Source: Hemicentrotus pulcherrimus
Lineage: Eukaryota > Echinodermata > Echinoidea > Camarodonta > Strongylocentrotidae
Assembly: GCA_003118195.1 (NCBI GenBank)
Contig: BEXV01000132.1
Span: forward strand, 317,571 to 381,570
Length of the DNA stretch: 64,000 nt
Reading direction: 5' to 3'
Shown: one piece after another, positions 52,888 to 64,000 of the stretch
Numbering within the stretch: the stretch's first letter is position 1
Layout of the letters: each line of letters opens with the position of its first letter
Program-made: the position numbers and the translations under genes
Notes under the pieces: model-generated
The model's input: the letters and a program-made list of their open reading frames with translations, nothing else
Told to the model about the DNA's origin: nothing
Databases searched by the model: none

Positions 52888-52973
52888 TTGTGTAGGGACA
52901 AGTTCAAAGGCAGTTACTTCATGTAAATGCCACAAGTTACAAAATACACCTCTGGCTCTTAAAAGAAAACATT
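52888..52973. repeat. Foldback repeat copy 13 (degenerate)
   Basis: The right arm CACCTCTGGCTCTTAAAAG is recognisable. The left arm (TGTGTAGGGACAAGTTCAAA) is weak. It ends about 95 bp downstream of exon C's donor in transcript direction. Confidence 0.45.
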
Positions 52974-53067
52974 GTGATACAAAGAGTGGTAAGTATTGAT
53001 TAAAATTGGGAGAAAGGGAACAAACAAAACAAATACACCCCCCAAAAAAGTGAAAGTTTCTACTTAC

Positions 53068-53130
53068 TGGTGATTCGCCCTTACTCTCGCATATGGCTTG
53101 GTTTATCTCATTAGGCTTCCACTCTGCTTT
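53068..53130 (-). CDS. sema5: Semaphorin exon C: W..NE...C.SKG segment
   Basis: A 63-nt, 21-codon exon, phase 0 at both ends, encoding KAEWKPNEIN then QAICESKGESP. Semaphorins carry W followed by a Cys-x-x-K/S-K-G segment just before the ..DC.NYIRVL motif. The Cys in ICESKG is expected to pair with the Cys of the next exon's EDC. The acceptor is TTCTTTACAG and the donor GTAAGTAG. The intron to exon D is about 12.1 kb and contains the assembly gap at 48469-48497, so the distance is approximate, but the frame and the domain order are intact. Confidence 0.92.
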
Positions 53131-53987
53131 CTGTAAAGAAGAAAATGAAACAAACAAATGTAAGAAAAGATGAAAAATATATGATTTGTTCGGAGGACCG
53201 AACATTCCTTGCTTCAAACTAGCCATGAACTTGCACCCAAATTTGATGGAACAATAATACATTTGATATTAGCTGCCAAGGACTGTATCTTTTATTTCTA
53301 GAGAGAGCATGGAGTAGGTTAGATGAGCTGCCATTGCTACGGGCAAGCATTGGCATTCAATATCAATCTCATACATCAATCTCTTTCATGATGCTAATTC
53401 TTAAGTGTTTTCATGTATTCTCACTATCACTGATGCTCTTTAGTTTTCCTCTATCTTATCTGGTATCGATCTTTTCTATTTCCATTTTTTGTTGATTCTA
53501 CCTCAGATAAGTCACATTTTGGTTGCGTTTCGTCCTATTTCCTTTGCTTCACTTTCACGTAATTCACCAAATGACGCATTCCAGAGTTTTGTTTCTTTTT
53601 ATCCATAAGTTAAGATGATGATCTGTTTTTAATATTTTCTACCTGTCTTCTTTATGATTTTACTTCATGCCTCATCATTTCTTCTCTTGCCATCCCTGTA
53701 AAGTTTGCCCATTGCAAGCTTTACCAACAAATTGGCAAACTGCTTTCATCAAATTCCATCACATTTTTTTTCTTCTTGAATATTTCATTCTCTCAACTTT
53801 CTTCTCCATCTTTTGTTTATGCCCTTCTAATTAGGTCTCTTATATTTCTCTTTTAGTAAATCTAATCAAATTATATGTTCCTCCATAATTACCATATCTT
53901 CACAGTAATTTCTATGCTTATCCAATCCTGTACCCTTGTTTTATGTCTCTTTGCATCCCCTCCCAACCCCTCTCTCTCCACTCCCCT

Positions 53988-53993
<6 letters not shown>

Positions 53994-54032
<39 letters not shown>
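53994..54032. repeat. (CT)n microsatellite
   Basis: About 19 uninterrupted CT units. Confidence 0.9.
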
Positions 54033-54035
<3 letters not shown>

Positions 54036-54643
54036 TTCATGCCAATCCATTTCACGATTGATACCCAACTACCTGCAACTGACATTCGTTCGTTCGTTCA
54101 TCAAACACTCTGGCATCTCCCTTTCAACACCAAGAACAATTCAAGCAAACACATTTCCAAACTCATATCATAAGGTTTGGTTTGCTCAATGCCAATAGTG
54201 ACCCCAATTTATCGGCTGCGCTCACACACCACAGTCATCAAGTTCAAAGAAACAGAATGAGCTGATCTGATGTTTGCCAAAGATATTATTTCTTTTTGAG
54301 TGACAATATTTCCCTCTTTGATTCAGATATGAAACGGAGAGAGAATGAACCAAAAAGGGGGTTAGTAGAATAAGTCAATATTGGTTGGGAAGTGGTGTGA
54401 TATATATTGTTGGGACTGGGTGATAATGTCAATGGGCGGTTAAGAAGATATTTCACTATTAAAGCGAAAGAAATGATGAGGTGCCAATCTTATGCCCTAG
54501 CATTATAAGGACTGATTCAAGTCAGGGTTTGAAGATATGCCATGTAGATTTTAAATAGCCACGGTGACCTGATGGGGACATGTAAACCACGAGGTCTGAT
54601 CCAAGCCATCTTTTGCCATGCTCAAATGAACAGACATCAAAAC

Positions 54644-54996
54644 TTAAAGGTAATACAAAGTTTGGGGTATTTTTGAAAATTGGGTGGATAGTGACTCTTT
54701 AGAATTTTAATATATTTGGATGCCCCTGTGAATGTATAAAATTAGCCCCTAAAACACTTCTACTTTCGAGAAAAATTTAATATAAAAACCAAGCAGAAAT
54801 AGCTAATTGGTTAGTTTTAGTCAAGAAACATTGTTTTATAGCTTTAATATCTTGACCTTGAGAGGGAGCGATACAACTTTAGACTAGATTTCAACAACGA
54901 TAACGATCACTGATTATTATAGGATCGCATATGCTTCCAATATGTTCATTTGAACCAAATTCATGACCCCATACCAAAACTTTGTATTACCTTTAA
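54644..54996. mobile_element. 353-bp element with terminal inverted repeats
   Basis: The left end TTAAAGGTAATACAAAGTTT is repeated in perfect inverted form at the right end (54977-54996, AAACTTTGTATTACCTTTAA). The interior is AT-rich without coding potential. The size and termini fit a non-autonomous DNA transposon (MITE), but no clear target-site duplication flanks the repeats, and no family was recognised. Confidence 0.6.
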
Positions 54997-56010
54997 CAAC
55001 CTGAAAATGCACCCTCAAGACACATTCAAAACTGGTGGGAGGTATAGACCTTCTAATGGCTCAAAGAAATACATGTATCTTCAAACCCAATTTAGGCTTT
55101 TAACAGCCACTTTATCCTTGATCGAACCCCTTTGTTTCATTCTGAGGTAAAGTACCAAGACTTTGTCAATTAAATGTAGAAATTATTTTGTGTTACCCTT
55201 TTTATTCACAGATTATGATTTTGTCAAATCATTGATCGTATACATATTCATATTTTTCCATACGCGTTTGAAGTTTGAGGTGAATTTGGAAAATATTTTG
55301 TGAGAGAAGAAAGTATCTGCCCAATAGCCATGAATTTGGTGTGATGAAAGATTTCATCTAATTCTTTGTAATGCATTCAATATGTTTGAAGAGAAGTCCA
55401 GAAATGAGAGCATTCACAAAACCTTCTTTTGCCAAACTCTTTCTACTGCTTTTTTGAAATACTAGCTTGCTATGATCCTGTTGTTAATATGCATTAGATT
55501 GTACTTAGATTGAACAGTCTATTTAAAAGAAATTAAATGAGCCATTTATTTTGTCACTGAAGGATGGTACTAAATCGTTTGGTCTCCGTTTTGTTCTCCT
55601 AAATTTCAAATAATAACATTCCCATTGCTTTTTTCTTCAGGTAAGCTTTGAATATAGAAGGTCGAATCCTTAAATCACTCCATTAATTCAATGGTTTTAT
55701 TATCTATCTGAACATAAAGCCTTGTACAAAAAGTGCATTGCTTTGAATAATAATCTGGCTCATTTTACATCTCTTAAAATAGAAATACTACTTTTCACCG
55801 GAATAATTTGGTATACATTTAAATGATACTCTACACCGCAAATTATTCTGTGCATGGTACGTGGGTGTATGATATAATATCTCCCAAAGAATGCATACAT
55901 GTTGACCCCAGTTGTGATCAGGGATAATTGAGTATACCTTGAAATACTTTTGATGAGTAAAATTTTGAAGCTTTGACTTAAATCAATTATATATTCTGAT
56001 GAATACTTAC

Positions 56011-56056
56011 CTCTATTTCTGACAAGGTGTCCAAGCTTAGTCGCAATAATGTATCT
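56011..56056 (-). CDS. sema5: Semaphorin exon B: DTLLRL strand
   Basis: A 46-nt exon. One base completes the Arg codon of LLVGAR, then 15 codons give DTLLRLSLDTLSEIE, ending in phase 0. This matches the semaphorin strand that follows VGAR (the family has N/D-x-L-F/Y-R-L here, then L..L). The acceptor reads TTGCCTTCCAG and the donor GTAAGTATT, both strong. The exon is far too short to be noticed as an open frame. The open frame that runs through it in another phase is spurious. It sits 1303 bp downstream of exon A in transcript direction. Confidence 0.88.
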
Positions 56057-56371
56057 CTGGAAGGCAAAAAAAGTGAGCATTATTGAACAAAATAGCTTTC
56101 ATCATGATCAAACTTATTTCTCATTATTCTGTTTGGGTAAGAGGCAGGATAATGTTTATCTATCTCTTCTGCTGAGTAAATGTCCCGTTGGATTTCAGCT
56201 CCCAATTTGTATGATTGTCATCTGAAAATTACATAAAGGGACAAAGAGGAATACTTGAGAGATAAGAAGAAATAAGTGGCCATCCACTTTTTCTTCCATA
56301 AATGACAATTTCAAGAATGGAAGATTCTATGTTCATAAAATTCATTCCACTTTGTTACATCAAGTGGTGTA

Positions 56372-56440
56372 ATTACGCCCTTTCCATTATGAGCGCACCC
56401 ATCCACTCAAATGAAAATTGAAACTTTCATTTGGCGTAAT
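56372..56440. other. Nested inverted repeat
   Basis: The outer arms ATTACGCC and GGCGTAAT enclose inner arms CAAATGAAA and TTTCATTTG. It can form a compound stem-loop. Confidence 0.6.
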
Positions 56441-57359
56441 CATCCCTTGGCCGGCTTCGAGGCAACTTGCAAAAAATCCAATTGGGACATGGCAATTTGA
56501 ATTTTTAGTCCAATCAGAAGGATCGCATTACCCGAGGAAAGATGCTCGTCCAAACAATTAGGGACATGCAGAAGCTTTGATTAAACGCCATTATGGGTAC
56601 AAATGTCGCCATCCAGATCGGTTACATTCCAAGGTAACATTCTCCATTTTTATTTTCTCTCTCTCTTTTGGGGGTTGTTCGTACAATAGTTGAATGCTTG
56701 TCTGGACAGTGACTCTATATTTCCCCGGGAGGCATTGGTGTTAAGATTTGTTGGTTTCGACAAAGATTTGTGGGATGTAAATAAAAGATTTTCAGGTATA
56801 GATGGAGCAAGGATGTTTTACAATGAGGGATCCTCACATGTTCCCACCTTGTCGTCTTTTGTTCTGAGTAAAGAAGATGAGTTTTTAAAGTGGATAAAGG
56901 TGAGATTCTTCAAGTCTCTGGATAACTATTACCGGTCCTTGCTTTTATTAAAATTTAATGCTGTTGTAGTCCTCCTCTTTTGAAAAATAAGTTAAATCAA
57001 AGCCCACTTCTGAAGAGTATTTTTCTGAATGTTTCATGATGATTACTGTGAATAAGCACATAAAGAAATAGTTTAAAAACAAATGTTTCTTTTTAGTCCC
57101 TAAAGTCCCTCAACATAAAAAAAAATCTACATATTTAACAGGATTGGAACATGTGATTCAGTCTCTCAAATCAGGTAAATATAGAAGAAGAAAAAAAATT
57201 GACATTTTTAAAGCAACTTCAATGTATCTGGTCAAATAAAAAAAAACCTATGCATTTGGAGAAAAAAATACTCCTCAGTGGCACTTATGTCCTTGCCATA
57301 TGGTAATATAAAGAATAAAATAAGAACTCTGACATGAATAAACAAAATTGTAGACATAC

Positions 57360-57462
57360 CTGGCGCCAACCAGAAGTTGATCTTCATCTGTGTCTGTGTA
57401 AATCAGGGCGAAGTCTTTAACCCCTTCACGGCTGTACTGTGCGAGACCATTGCCCTGAAGAT
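57360..57462 (-). CDS. sema5: Semaphorin exon A: start of the sema domain
   Basis: A 103-nt exon that begins two bases into the frame (the first base of its codon 1 is in the missing upstream exon) and ends with two bases of an Arg codon. It encodes x-LQGNGLAQYSREGVKDFALI followed by YTDTDEDQLLVGA(R). The pattern 'F..L..D....L.VGAR' is the first blade strand of semaphorins, where the DF..L and L.VGAR residues are conserved. The acceptor is a long pyrimidine stretch ending TCTGCAG and the donor is AG|GTATGT. The 102 residues or so that should precede this point (signal peptide and mature N-terminus) are not visible. The first residue can be Asp, Asn, His or Tyr depending on the upstream exon. 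Recognition rests on frame continuity with the next exons as much as on this exon alone. Confidence 0.88.
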
Positions 57463-57689
57463 CTGCAGACAAGAGAAGACAAAACAGAATAGAAAATAAA
57501 TTAACCATCAACTGAAGAAGTTTTATATTTATGTTTTTTTAACCTAGTTTGAGGGGAGTGACACTGATTTTCATTTGAGTAGAATGGCCTGGGAGGTTGT
57601 ATCCCTAATTTGTAATTACATTGAAAATGAAAGACAATCTAAGGGAGATATGGAAGGATTGGATGTGCTTCGTGAAAACAGAAGCATCG

Positions 57690-57765
57690 ATGATTACAAT
57701 GACGATGCAAATGATGATAATGATGATGGTAAAGGTAATGATGTTGATGATAATGGTGTTAGCAG
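57690..57765. repeat. GAT-rich simple repeat
   Basis: Imperfect GATGATAATGATG-type triplet repeat; the Asp/Asn-rich open frame over it is an artefact. Confidence 0.8.
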
Positions 57766-60700
57766 ATAAGGTGCCCACAAAGGGGATTACAAAGCAAGCA
57801 ACTCGGGTTAATCACAACGGACATTTTCCAAAGGAAAACAACCTTGCACATCTTGAAGAATTGTTTAATTTCTATTGTGATAGAATATTATGGGACATTT
57901 GCTTTGCATCTATCCTCTCTTATTTCACATTACTGAGTAAATAGAAATTTTGATGAGCAAATAAAAATGTGGTTGCTTAATCCCTTCTTGAGAAGTCATG
58001 TCATATTTCATTTGGAAGCTTGAATGAAATGGAAATCCTTCAGAGTTAAGTACTTGCAATTCGAGGTTTTCTTCCTTTTATCAATATCCTAATATAAAAA
58101 TGGGGAAATTAGGCTGGATCATAACCCCAATAATTGAAAAAAGGGGCACCTCATCGCAAAGGTGAGTGACTACCAAAAGGAAAAGTAATGGCATTAAAGT
58201 AAATATTACAGATTCAGAATTGCATGAACTCGCTCGTGCTTGTAGTATTAACTGATTACAATTCATAAATACCCTGGCCAATTTCTGTTGCACAAATGAG
58301 CTGAAAAATGAGACGCACAAAGGGTATCTTGATTTGATCTCCTCCAACAATAGCTTGACACTCTGTTTCACACCCAAAGCCATCAAGTTCAACAATTGCA
58401 TGCTCATTAAACAAACCTTGAACAAGGCGAGTTGTAATATATCACAAGTCACGCATAAAGGCCAATGACAGCTGATTATGGTTTTGCCACCTTTCAATTG
58501 ATGATAGCGGACATTATCACACTTGTAGCTGACTTAATGGGGCTTGGCATGTATGGTAAGCAAGCGCTCGAAACCACATCAAACGGGTGCAGGTGATTAC
58601 GGGTTTCTTGGTTAAAAATGCACCAAGAAAGCCCTGGCCCATTGACTGGATGTATCAATGGCCTACGACAATCAGGTAAAGAGAGTTTGTGTTGTTTAAC
58701 ACGCCATCTCAAATGAAATCTAGTTTTGCGGCAATGCAATCACGCTGATCCTTCGATCTGAGCTTTCGTAATCTACAATAAAACCTAAATTTGCCTACAT
58801 TTTTTCAATCCTGACAAATACAAGTAAAACACCATTCATCAATCTTTAATGCGCTAAGATTATTTGGAGATCTATGAGATGGATATATATCCCGCGACAC
58901 TACTCAAATAATGTGGTTTGCCCTATATCAAACGATCTGTTGAGGTAACTCCCGGTCATTCTTTCTGAGGCGATACATGCAAAGGTTTGACTTTAAATTT
59001 GTGAATAGTATCCATTGCAACTGTTTGGACAAAGCGTGCTTTTAAGACTGCCATCTTTCCAGAGAGCTCTCAAAGCATCTATTCATGAGCTCATCTGCCC
59101 TTTTATGTTAGAAGCCTATAAAATAACTCAAAGCACACCTTATTTCTCTTGTGATTATCTCTTTTATTCACTGGGAACTTTCTTCCACACCTCGTCACTG
59201 ATCCAATTCCCCCTCCTCTATTCATCTCTTCAAGTATCAATTTTACTCCTTCACTATAAACTTTGCCCCCCCCCCTTCCTCATAATTTCTTGCTGGCATA
59301 GTTACACCTGCTCATCCATTCATTCCTCAAAAAAAAGTAATTGCTATTAAAAATAAAAATGATCCTTCTATCATCTACCAGACCTCCCATCAAGCTTCCA
59401 AAGAAAAGACAAACTTGCCACAGTCATCATTTCTACTTTGAAGAACATTCATGGGTTATCTTCAAAAGAATCCATACCAAAAAAAAATATGACTCTTCTT
59501 TTCCATGTATCACACTGTTATGAAAATTGAAATGGAATTCATGTTACCCACCACCCACGGGTCTCAAGTTCAAAAGATGAGGTTACAAAGTCTCTCTCCC
59601 CCTAACTCTCCTAAATATGCTCTGTGGATTAGGCAAGAAAATTTCACCCAAATCAGGGCTTATTTGTTGCAAATTTCCTTCCCAGCTTGAAATATCACGG
59701 TTATCAAAACAAATTTCTAAACTTTCAAAATCGAAATGGGGGGTTTCTTGCTCCTGTGGGGGATGCATAACATTTAACCTCCTGACCCCCCTTCCTCTTG
59801 CATCAAGCCGAATCAGAGTCAAGAGGACTTGTTACTCTTCAAACTAATAACTTAGTAACAAGAGTGGATTAAGATCCAAAGAATTTCATATAGAAGGGGT
59901 GGAAGTAGGAGAGGATAAAATAGGAAGTAACAATAGAGGTCAATTTGAAGGAATCATGAAGGGACGCCGATAACACGTACAAAGGAGCATTATGGGTGAT
60001 TTTCTAGTGCATCAAACTCTCCTGATGTAGGATTCAACGATACTTTCCCCTTTAAAGAACAATCAGTGTTTGAAAGCTTTGCATCTCTCTGCCTCCGATT
60101 TAGCAACATAGCTGATTTGATACACGAGCTGAGCTAGCAAGTTGCCATTCACAGTAACATAAACCCTGCAGCCTGCGCTCCAGGCCGCTCCAGGCAGCGT
60201 GAAAACAGTCACCATGGGAGATTGGGTTCTGATCTAGCCTACCACAAGACTCCAAAGGACTTTTAAAGCAGGAATCTCCGTACTTACAAAGGATGATAAG
60301 ATACAAGTCGACTGTGTGTGAATCACATTCAAATAGTTTCTTCTCTTTTTCATTATGAAAGAGGAAACACTTGTCTAAGACCAGTCTTGTTTCAATACTT
60401 TGACAGGATTTCTTGGGTTGGGCAACTAGCTTTTGATCCCACTAAAGGTCTAGCTATATTAGCAAAAGATAAATGTGATAATATGGATGGAATACTCATC
60501 ATAAGCTTACATTTACAATGATGTTGGAGAAAAGCTGTATTTTACATAGTGCTACCATGTGTCTAACTTTTGAGGGGGATTGAGCAAAGACTAGCTTTAA
60601 ATTCAATGATTTTATTCTAGTGTTTTCTTACATCTTCATACAATCTTCCTTTTGTTTGAACAATGTAACACCATGCCGACAATTTGGAGGGCAGCTGCGG

Positions 60701-61984
60701 TACATTAGACAGAGAACAGGTGCATGTATGGTAGGGTTATATATATTAAGCATATTACAGAAAAGCACTGTTTTGAAAAATGTAATGATGGAGATTTGGT
60801 TTTGAATCATGTTTGAATATCTCTCAATTTTACTGGGGAGTTTAATTCAGACAAATTGCTCCACTATCCACTCGAAGACCAACGAAGACCACCTTTATGT
60901 TTCTTGGTTTGTGTCACCCTGGGCAAAGTTTCCATGAACTAATGTTATGAGAAGTCGTTGAATCTGGGTAAACATACAAGAAAAGGGCACTCCTTGAGTT
61001 GTCTATCTTGGAGGACCACGCTGACCTTTGCGTTTATGGAAGAAGGAGCTCTGAGTTTACACTGAATTCCAAAGAAGAAGCAATTACTGAAACAATTAGT
61101 GAAGGAGTAACTCGCTAATGAAGGGTTTGGCCTATACTCTTCCAACATAAATCATCAAACTAATTTGTCCTTTCAAATTGTCAGGAAGTCTGACTATAGT
61201 TGAATGACCTTTCATTCCTGTTCCCTCTGACCAATTAAATCTTTGCCATTATATTTTAACTGCGTCAATCTGAATGGGAACTTGAACTTCTTTTGTATGA
61301 CTCTTTGGGAAGGATAATTGATATCAATTTGAATTTAACTTTTGAACTTATTAATGAAGAATATGAAACACTTTTCATATCTTGTCTTCACTGAGTTCAA
61401 TGCACTCCCTTTCTTCATATGCATGCAAAACAGAGCATTTTAAAATTTTCTATACCAATTTCTGCTATGACTTAATAACATGTTTGGTGTACATGGAAAC
61501 AAAGGGATGTAATCAATCTCCAAACAATAAGCCAAACAAATAAACAATCTCCATAGAAGAAAACATCATTCCTTTAATTACAATTAAAACCTCCAAAGGC
61601 TTCAATTACATCACAAATGTAGCATTAAAAAGACAGGTGACATAAGTACAAATCCCTCACGAAACTTTTTCTAAGAAATTGTTAGATTATCGACAAATGA
61701 ATTAGTGTCGCATTACCAGGAGGTGACGCTGATTATCTTTAATCTTGATTTCTAATCTAAATACATTAAGAGGATAACACACGGATGATAATCCTGGAGA
61801 GAGAAGAGAGGATTCTCAAGTAGCATTTATCAGATGAGCTTACATTTGGTGACAAGCCCCATACCACAAAAAACGATTCATCAAATGGTGTTTTACCTGT
61901 GGTCGGTAACCACCACCACAAGCCACAAGTCAATCTTGGGGTAGAAAAACACAAAGATATATCACAGCAATGTAAAACGATATT

Positions 61985-62502
61985 ATAAGAGAAATAGGGA
62001 GAAGAACCTCATAAAGTGGATGAAGAGGAGCAAGGGGGTGAAAAGGGAGACAGAGGATGATGTTGATCTTAGGAAGATGGTAAGAAATGAGGGGAATGAC
62101 TTTAGAAGAGGGAGAAAAAAATGGGAGAGCAAGGAGAATCAGAGAGGAGGTGGAGAGACATAAGATAAGCAGAAAGTGGAAGGCAGGAGAATGGAGAAGC
62201 GAGGGGATGAAAGAAATGAAAAAGAGAGAGAAATAAACAGCAAGAGAAAGAGACTATACTGATATATAACATAATAGAGAGAGAGAGAGAGAGAGAGATC
62301 AGGTAAAAAAGCATCCTGGAGATGGAAAATATGCTATAGAATATACAACTGTGACAAAAAGACCAGAGACATATTATATAAACAGACCGACAGATATTAC
62401 AGACAGAAGGGAAAGAGGACCAAAGTAAGACTCCAGAGTTGGCAGAGACAACGACAGACAAAGATAGCTGGAGAAAAACTAGAATAGAAGGAGAGTAAAA
62501 GA

Positions 62503-62533
<31 letters not shown>

Positions 62534-62560
62534 TGAGAGAGAGAGAGAGAGGATGAGTGA
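61985..62560. repeat. Purine-rich domain with (GA)n runs
   Basis: About 570 bp strongly enriched in A/G on the plus strand. Pure GA runs lie near 62275-62299 and 62505-62552. Confidence 0.85.
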
Positions 62561-64000
62561 AAGTTCAAGTTGAGTTCAGTAAGTTAAGGAGGACTGAGTG
62601 AAGGGTTTCATCAGGTTAGATGCATGTAGAAGAAGTAATATTAGATATGATGAAAGGGTCTATCATGTTTAATGAGGTGAACCAGATCTACATCGGGCAG
62701 TTGATGTAACAAATCTCCTGTTCCTCCATAACACTTCCGTTCCATGTCTGTTACTTGCAGTGCATCATTTCTAACTTCCCTTAAACAATGATTTACCCTT
62801 CTCTCTCTTTCTGCATTTTTTCCCCTTCAAGTCCATTATCCTCCTGTCTCTAAATTAACTTAGAGCATCCATATTGAATCATTTCTATCCTTTTTTTTTT
62901 AATTCTAGTTTTATCTCTTCCCTTCTTTTTTCTTTTTTCCTCCTTGTTTTGTCATTGTAGATTCCAAGACGTTGCCATTCTTTAATTGTGATACCGTTTT
63001 TAAATAAATTCAAATTAAAAAGCTGATTACAACTAATTTGAAATTAGATTCTGGATTAATTTGCCATGATGCAAATCTTTATTGGTAGATAGTTAATCTT
63101 TCATTAAGTATAGCTAATTTCTCTTTTTAAACAAAATTACTGGAGTATTTAGTGGAGACAGTGTATAAATGCAACTATTTCTCTTCCTCCCAATAAAGTT
63201 TATTTTCACAAAAGAGACAGACATATATAATTGGCCCTATTAAACTGCAATAAATCTCCCTTCTTTATAAAATAAGACACTTCCAATGCCTGATCCCGCT
63301 CTCTTCTTGTCCATTTTCCGCCAAATCAAACAGATTGCAATTCTTCTCTTAGACTTTCCGTTGTCTGCAATTAGTCACAAATGTAGATTTTGGCAAGTTT
63401 TGGTGAATTACTGGCGTCTGCTATGCTCTGTAACTCCATTGACTTTCAAAACCTTTCAACCGAGTTACTGTTAGCTCATTCTAGCTTGGAGGGTTTTTAC
63501 CTATTGACAGTCTGCTCAATTTTCACAGTTCTTTAAATATCAAGTGTATAGATACAGTGGATACCACTTTAAAGCTATGCTTTCAAACCTAGACAAGGGT
63601 GTTTTTTTAAACAGTTGATCCTAAAGTCTGACTGACAACATAACTAAAAAAACATTTCGAGCCATTTATAGAAGCAAATTGCCTTTCCTAAGACTTTCCT
63701 ACACCTTACGTCTCATAGGTCCATACGTTTATATTGAAGAAAACGATCTAGGTTGTTTGAGGGATTCTATTTGCAACCAATAAAAAGAATAACAATCAAC
63801 GCTTCTTGGATACAAACAAAAGAACTCCATAAGAGTCATAAACCCACACGAGAGGAATGCTACAAATTTATTACCAGTAGTCTTTACTGCCCAACCCTCT
63901 AATGAAGGAAAATATCGCCTGATAGAAATCACACCAAAAGGCCTATACCCATGGCTATTCAGAACTCGCGCAACAAATTACATCTCGCTCGTCCGGACTG

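Larger units (their letters stand above)
41009..53067 (-). other. 12.1-kb intron between exons C and D
   Basis: Contains three foldback copies, a 55-bp tandem duplication (42436-42544), a long GA domain (42860-43145), poly-G flanking a 29-N gap (48452-48514), twin hairpins (48717-48788) and a possible hAT transposase fossil (50619-50789). The true length is uncertain because of the gap. Confidence 0.75.
53131..57359 (-). other. Introns A-B and B-C
   Basis: Apart from exon B at 56011-56056 this is intronic. It holds a CT microsatellite (53994-54032), a 353-bp element bounded by 20-bp inverted repeats (54644-54996) and a small nested inverted repeat (56372-56440). A 97-codon plus-strand open frame near 56690 has no recognisable family features. 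Confidence 0.7.
4761..57462 (-). other. sema5: Class 5 semaphorin gene (partial, seven internal exons)
   Basis: Gene span defined by seven exons that splice in one frame on the minus strand. The intron phases in order are 2, 0, 0, 0, 1 and 0. All introns are GT-AG and most donors are GTAAGT, GTGAGT or GTAAGA. The joined product (about 215 residues) runs from the first strand of the sema beta-propeller (LLVGARDTLLRL) through NYIRVLL, CGTNAFNPQC, ARCPYNP, PLRTAQLNSKWLN and YFFFRETAVE to SRVARVCK. Semaphorins are extracellular axon-guidance and cell-migration cues that bind plexins through this domain. Class 5 members are transmembrane and carry thrombospondin repeats after the sema and PSI domains. 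Class 5 is chosen because the PLRTAQ..SKWLN.PNFV.SY block matches that class best from memory of the family. Missing here are the signal peptide and about half of the sema domain onward, expected beyond the window edges. Confidence 0.93.
57463..64000 (-). other. Upstream intron or 5' region of the semaphorin gene
   Basis: The exon(s) with the start codon and signal peptide should lie on this side but could not be identified. The stretch holds a GAT-rich simple repeat (57690-57765) and a 570-bp purine-rich domain with GA microsatellites (61985-62560). Two splice-donor-like sites (near 60285 and 61892) were examined and not accepted as exons. Confidence 0.6.

Noticed and set aside
56690..56983. 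97-codon plus-strand open frame
   Set aside because: Reads as a fairly protein-like sequence but has no motif I recognise and no splice or promoter support; considered chance.
58081..58497. 138-codon minus-strand open frame
   Set aside because: No recognisable motif, no start context, no link to the semaphorin frame; hydrophobic composition typical of chance frames in AT-rich DNA.
60285..60340. GTAAGTACGG donor on the minus strand after LYLIIL-coding sequence, considered as a signal-peptide exon
   Set aside because: It would join in frame to exon A, but the upstream residues lack a start codon in a sensible place and do not match the N-terminus of semaphorins.
61892..61950. Minus-strand frame LTCGLWWWLPTT ending at GGTAAAAC, considered as the exon before A
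   Set aside because: It would splice in phase to give Asp before LQGNGL, but the donor is weak, there is no start codon and no conserved residue.

Overview
The window looks like non-repetitive, AT-rich DNA from an animal genome. It carries no prokaryotic or organellar gene organisation. The only recognisable gene is a class 5 semaphorin (Sema5-like) on the minus strand. Seven internal exons lie, in order, at 57360-57462, 56011-56056, 53068-53130, 40910-41008, 28236-28449, 27673-27761 and 4761-4793. Every one has an AG acceptor and a GT donor. Spliced, they give 647 nt, about 215 residues, in one uninterrupted frame covering the N-terminal part of a sema domain. The signal-peptide exon(s) upstream and the rest of the sema, PSI, thrombospondin and transmembrane parts were not found and probably lie outside the window.

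A marine deuterostome, most likely an echinoderm such as a sea urchin, is favoured. The reasons are the sema sequence (close to but clearly not vertebrate), the long introns (up to 22.9 kb), and the abundance of GA/CT tracts and short foldback repeats. This species call is an inference and a mollusc is not excluded. Single N characters inside poly-G/poly-C runs and one 29-N gap inside a poly-G tract show a draft assembly.

Layout: 1-4760 is intron after the last visible exon. 4761-4793 is a 33-nt microexon. 4794-27672 is a 22.9-kb intron. 27673-28449 holds two exons 474 bp apart. 28450-40909 is an intron with the longest pyrimidine-rich domain, several foldback repeats, a tRNA-like fragment and an out-of-order thrombospondin-like exon candidate. 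40910-41008 is an exon whose splice donor abuts an 85-bp tandem array. 41009-53067 is an intron with the assembly gap, twin hairpins and a possible hAT transposase fossil. 53068-57462 holds three small exons and a 353-bp inverted-repeat element. 57463-64000 is upstream intron or 5' flank without a recognisable exon.

The most notable non-genic signal is a family of about 80-bp imperfect palindromes with at least 13 diverged copies across the introns. Its consensus arms read roughly TGTCTGYTGAGAGCCAGAA and TTAATGCCCTTCTGGCTCT. It behaves like a miniature inverted-repeat transposable element, or another hairpin-forming element, and would fold in the nascent semaphorin transcript.
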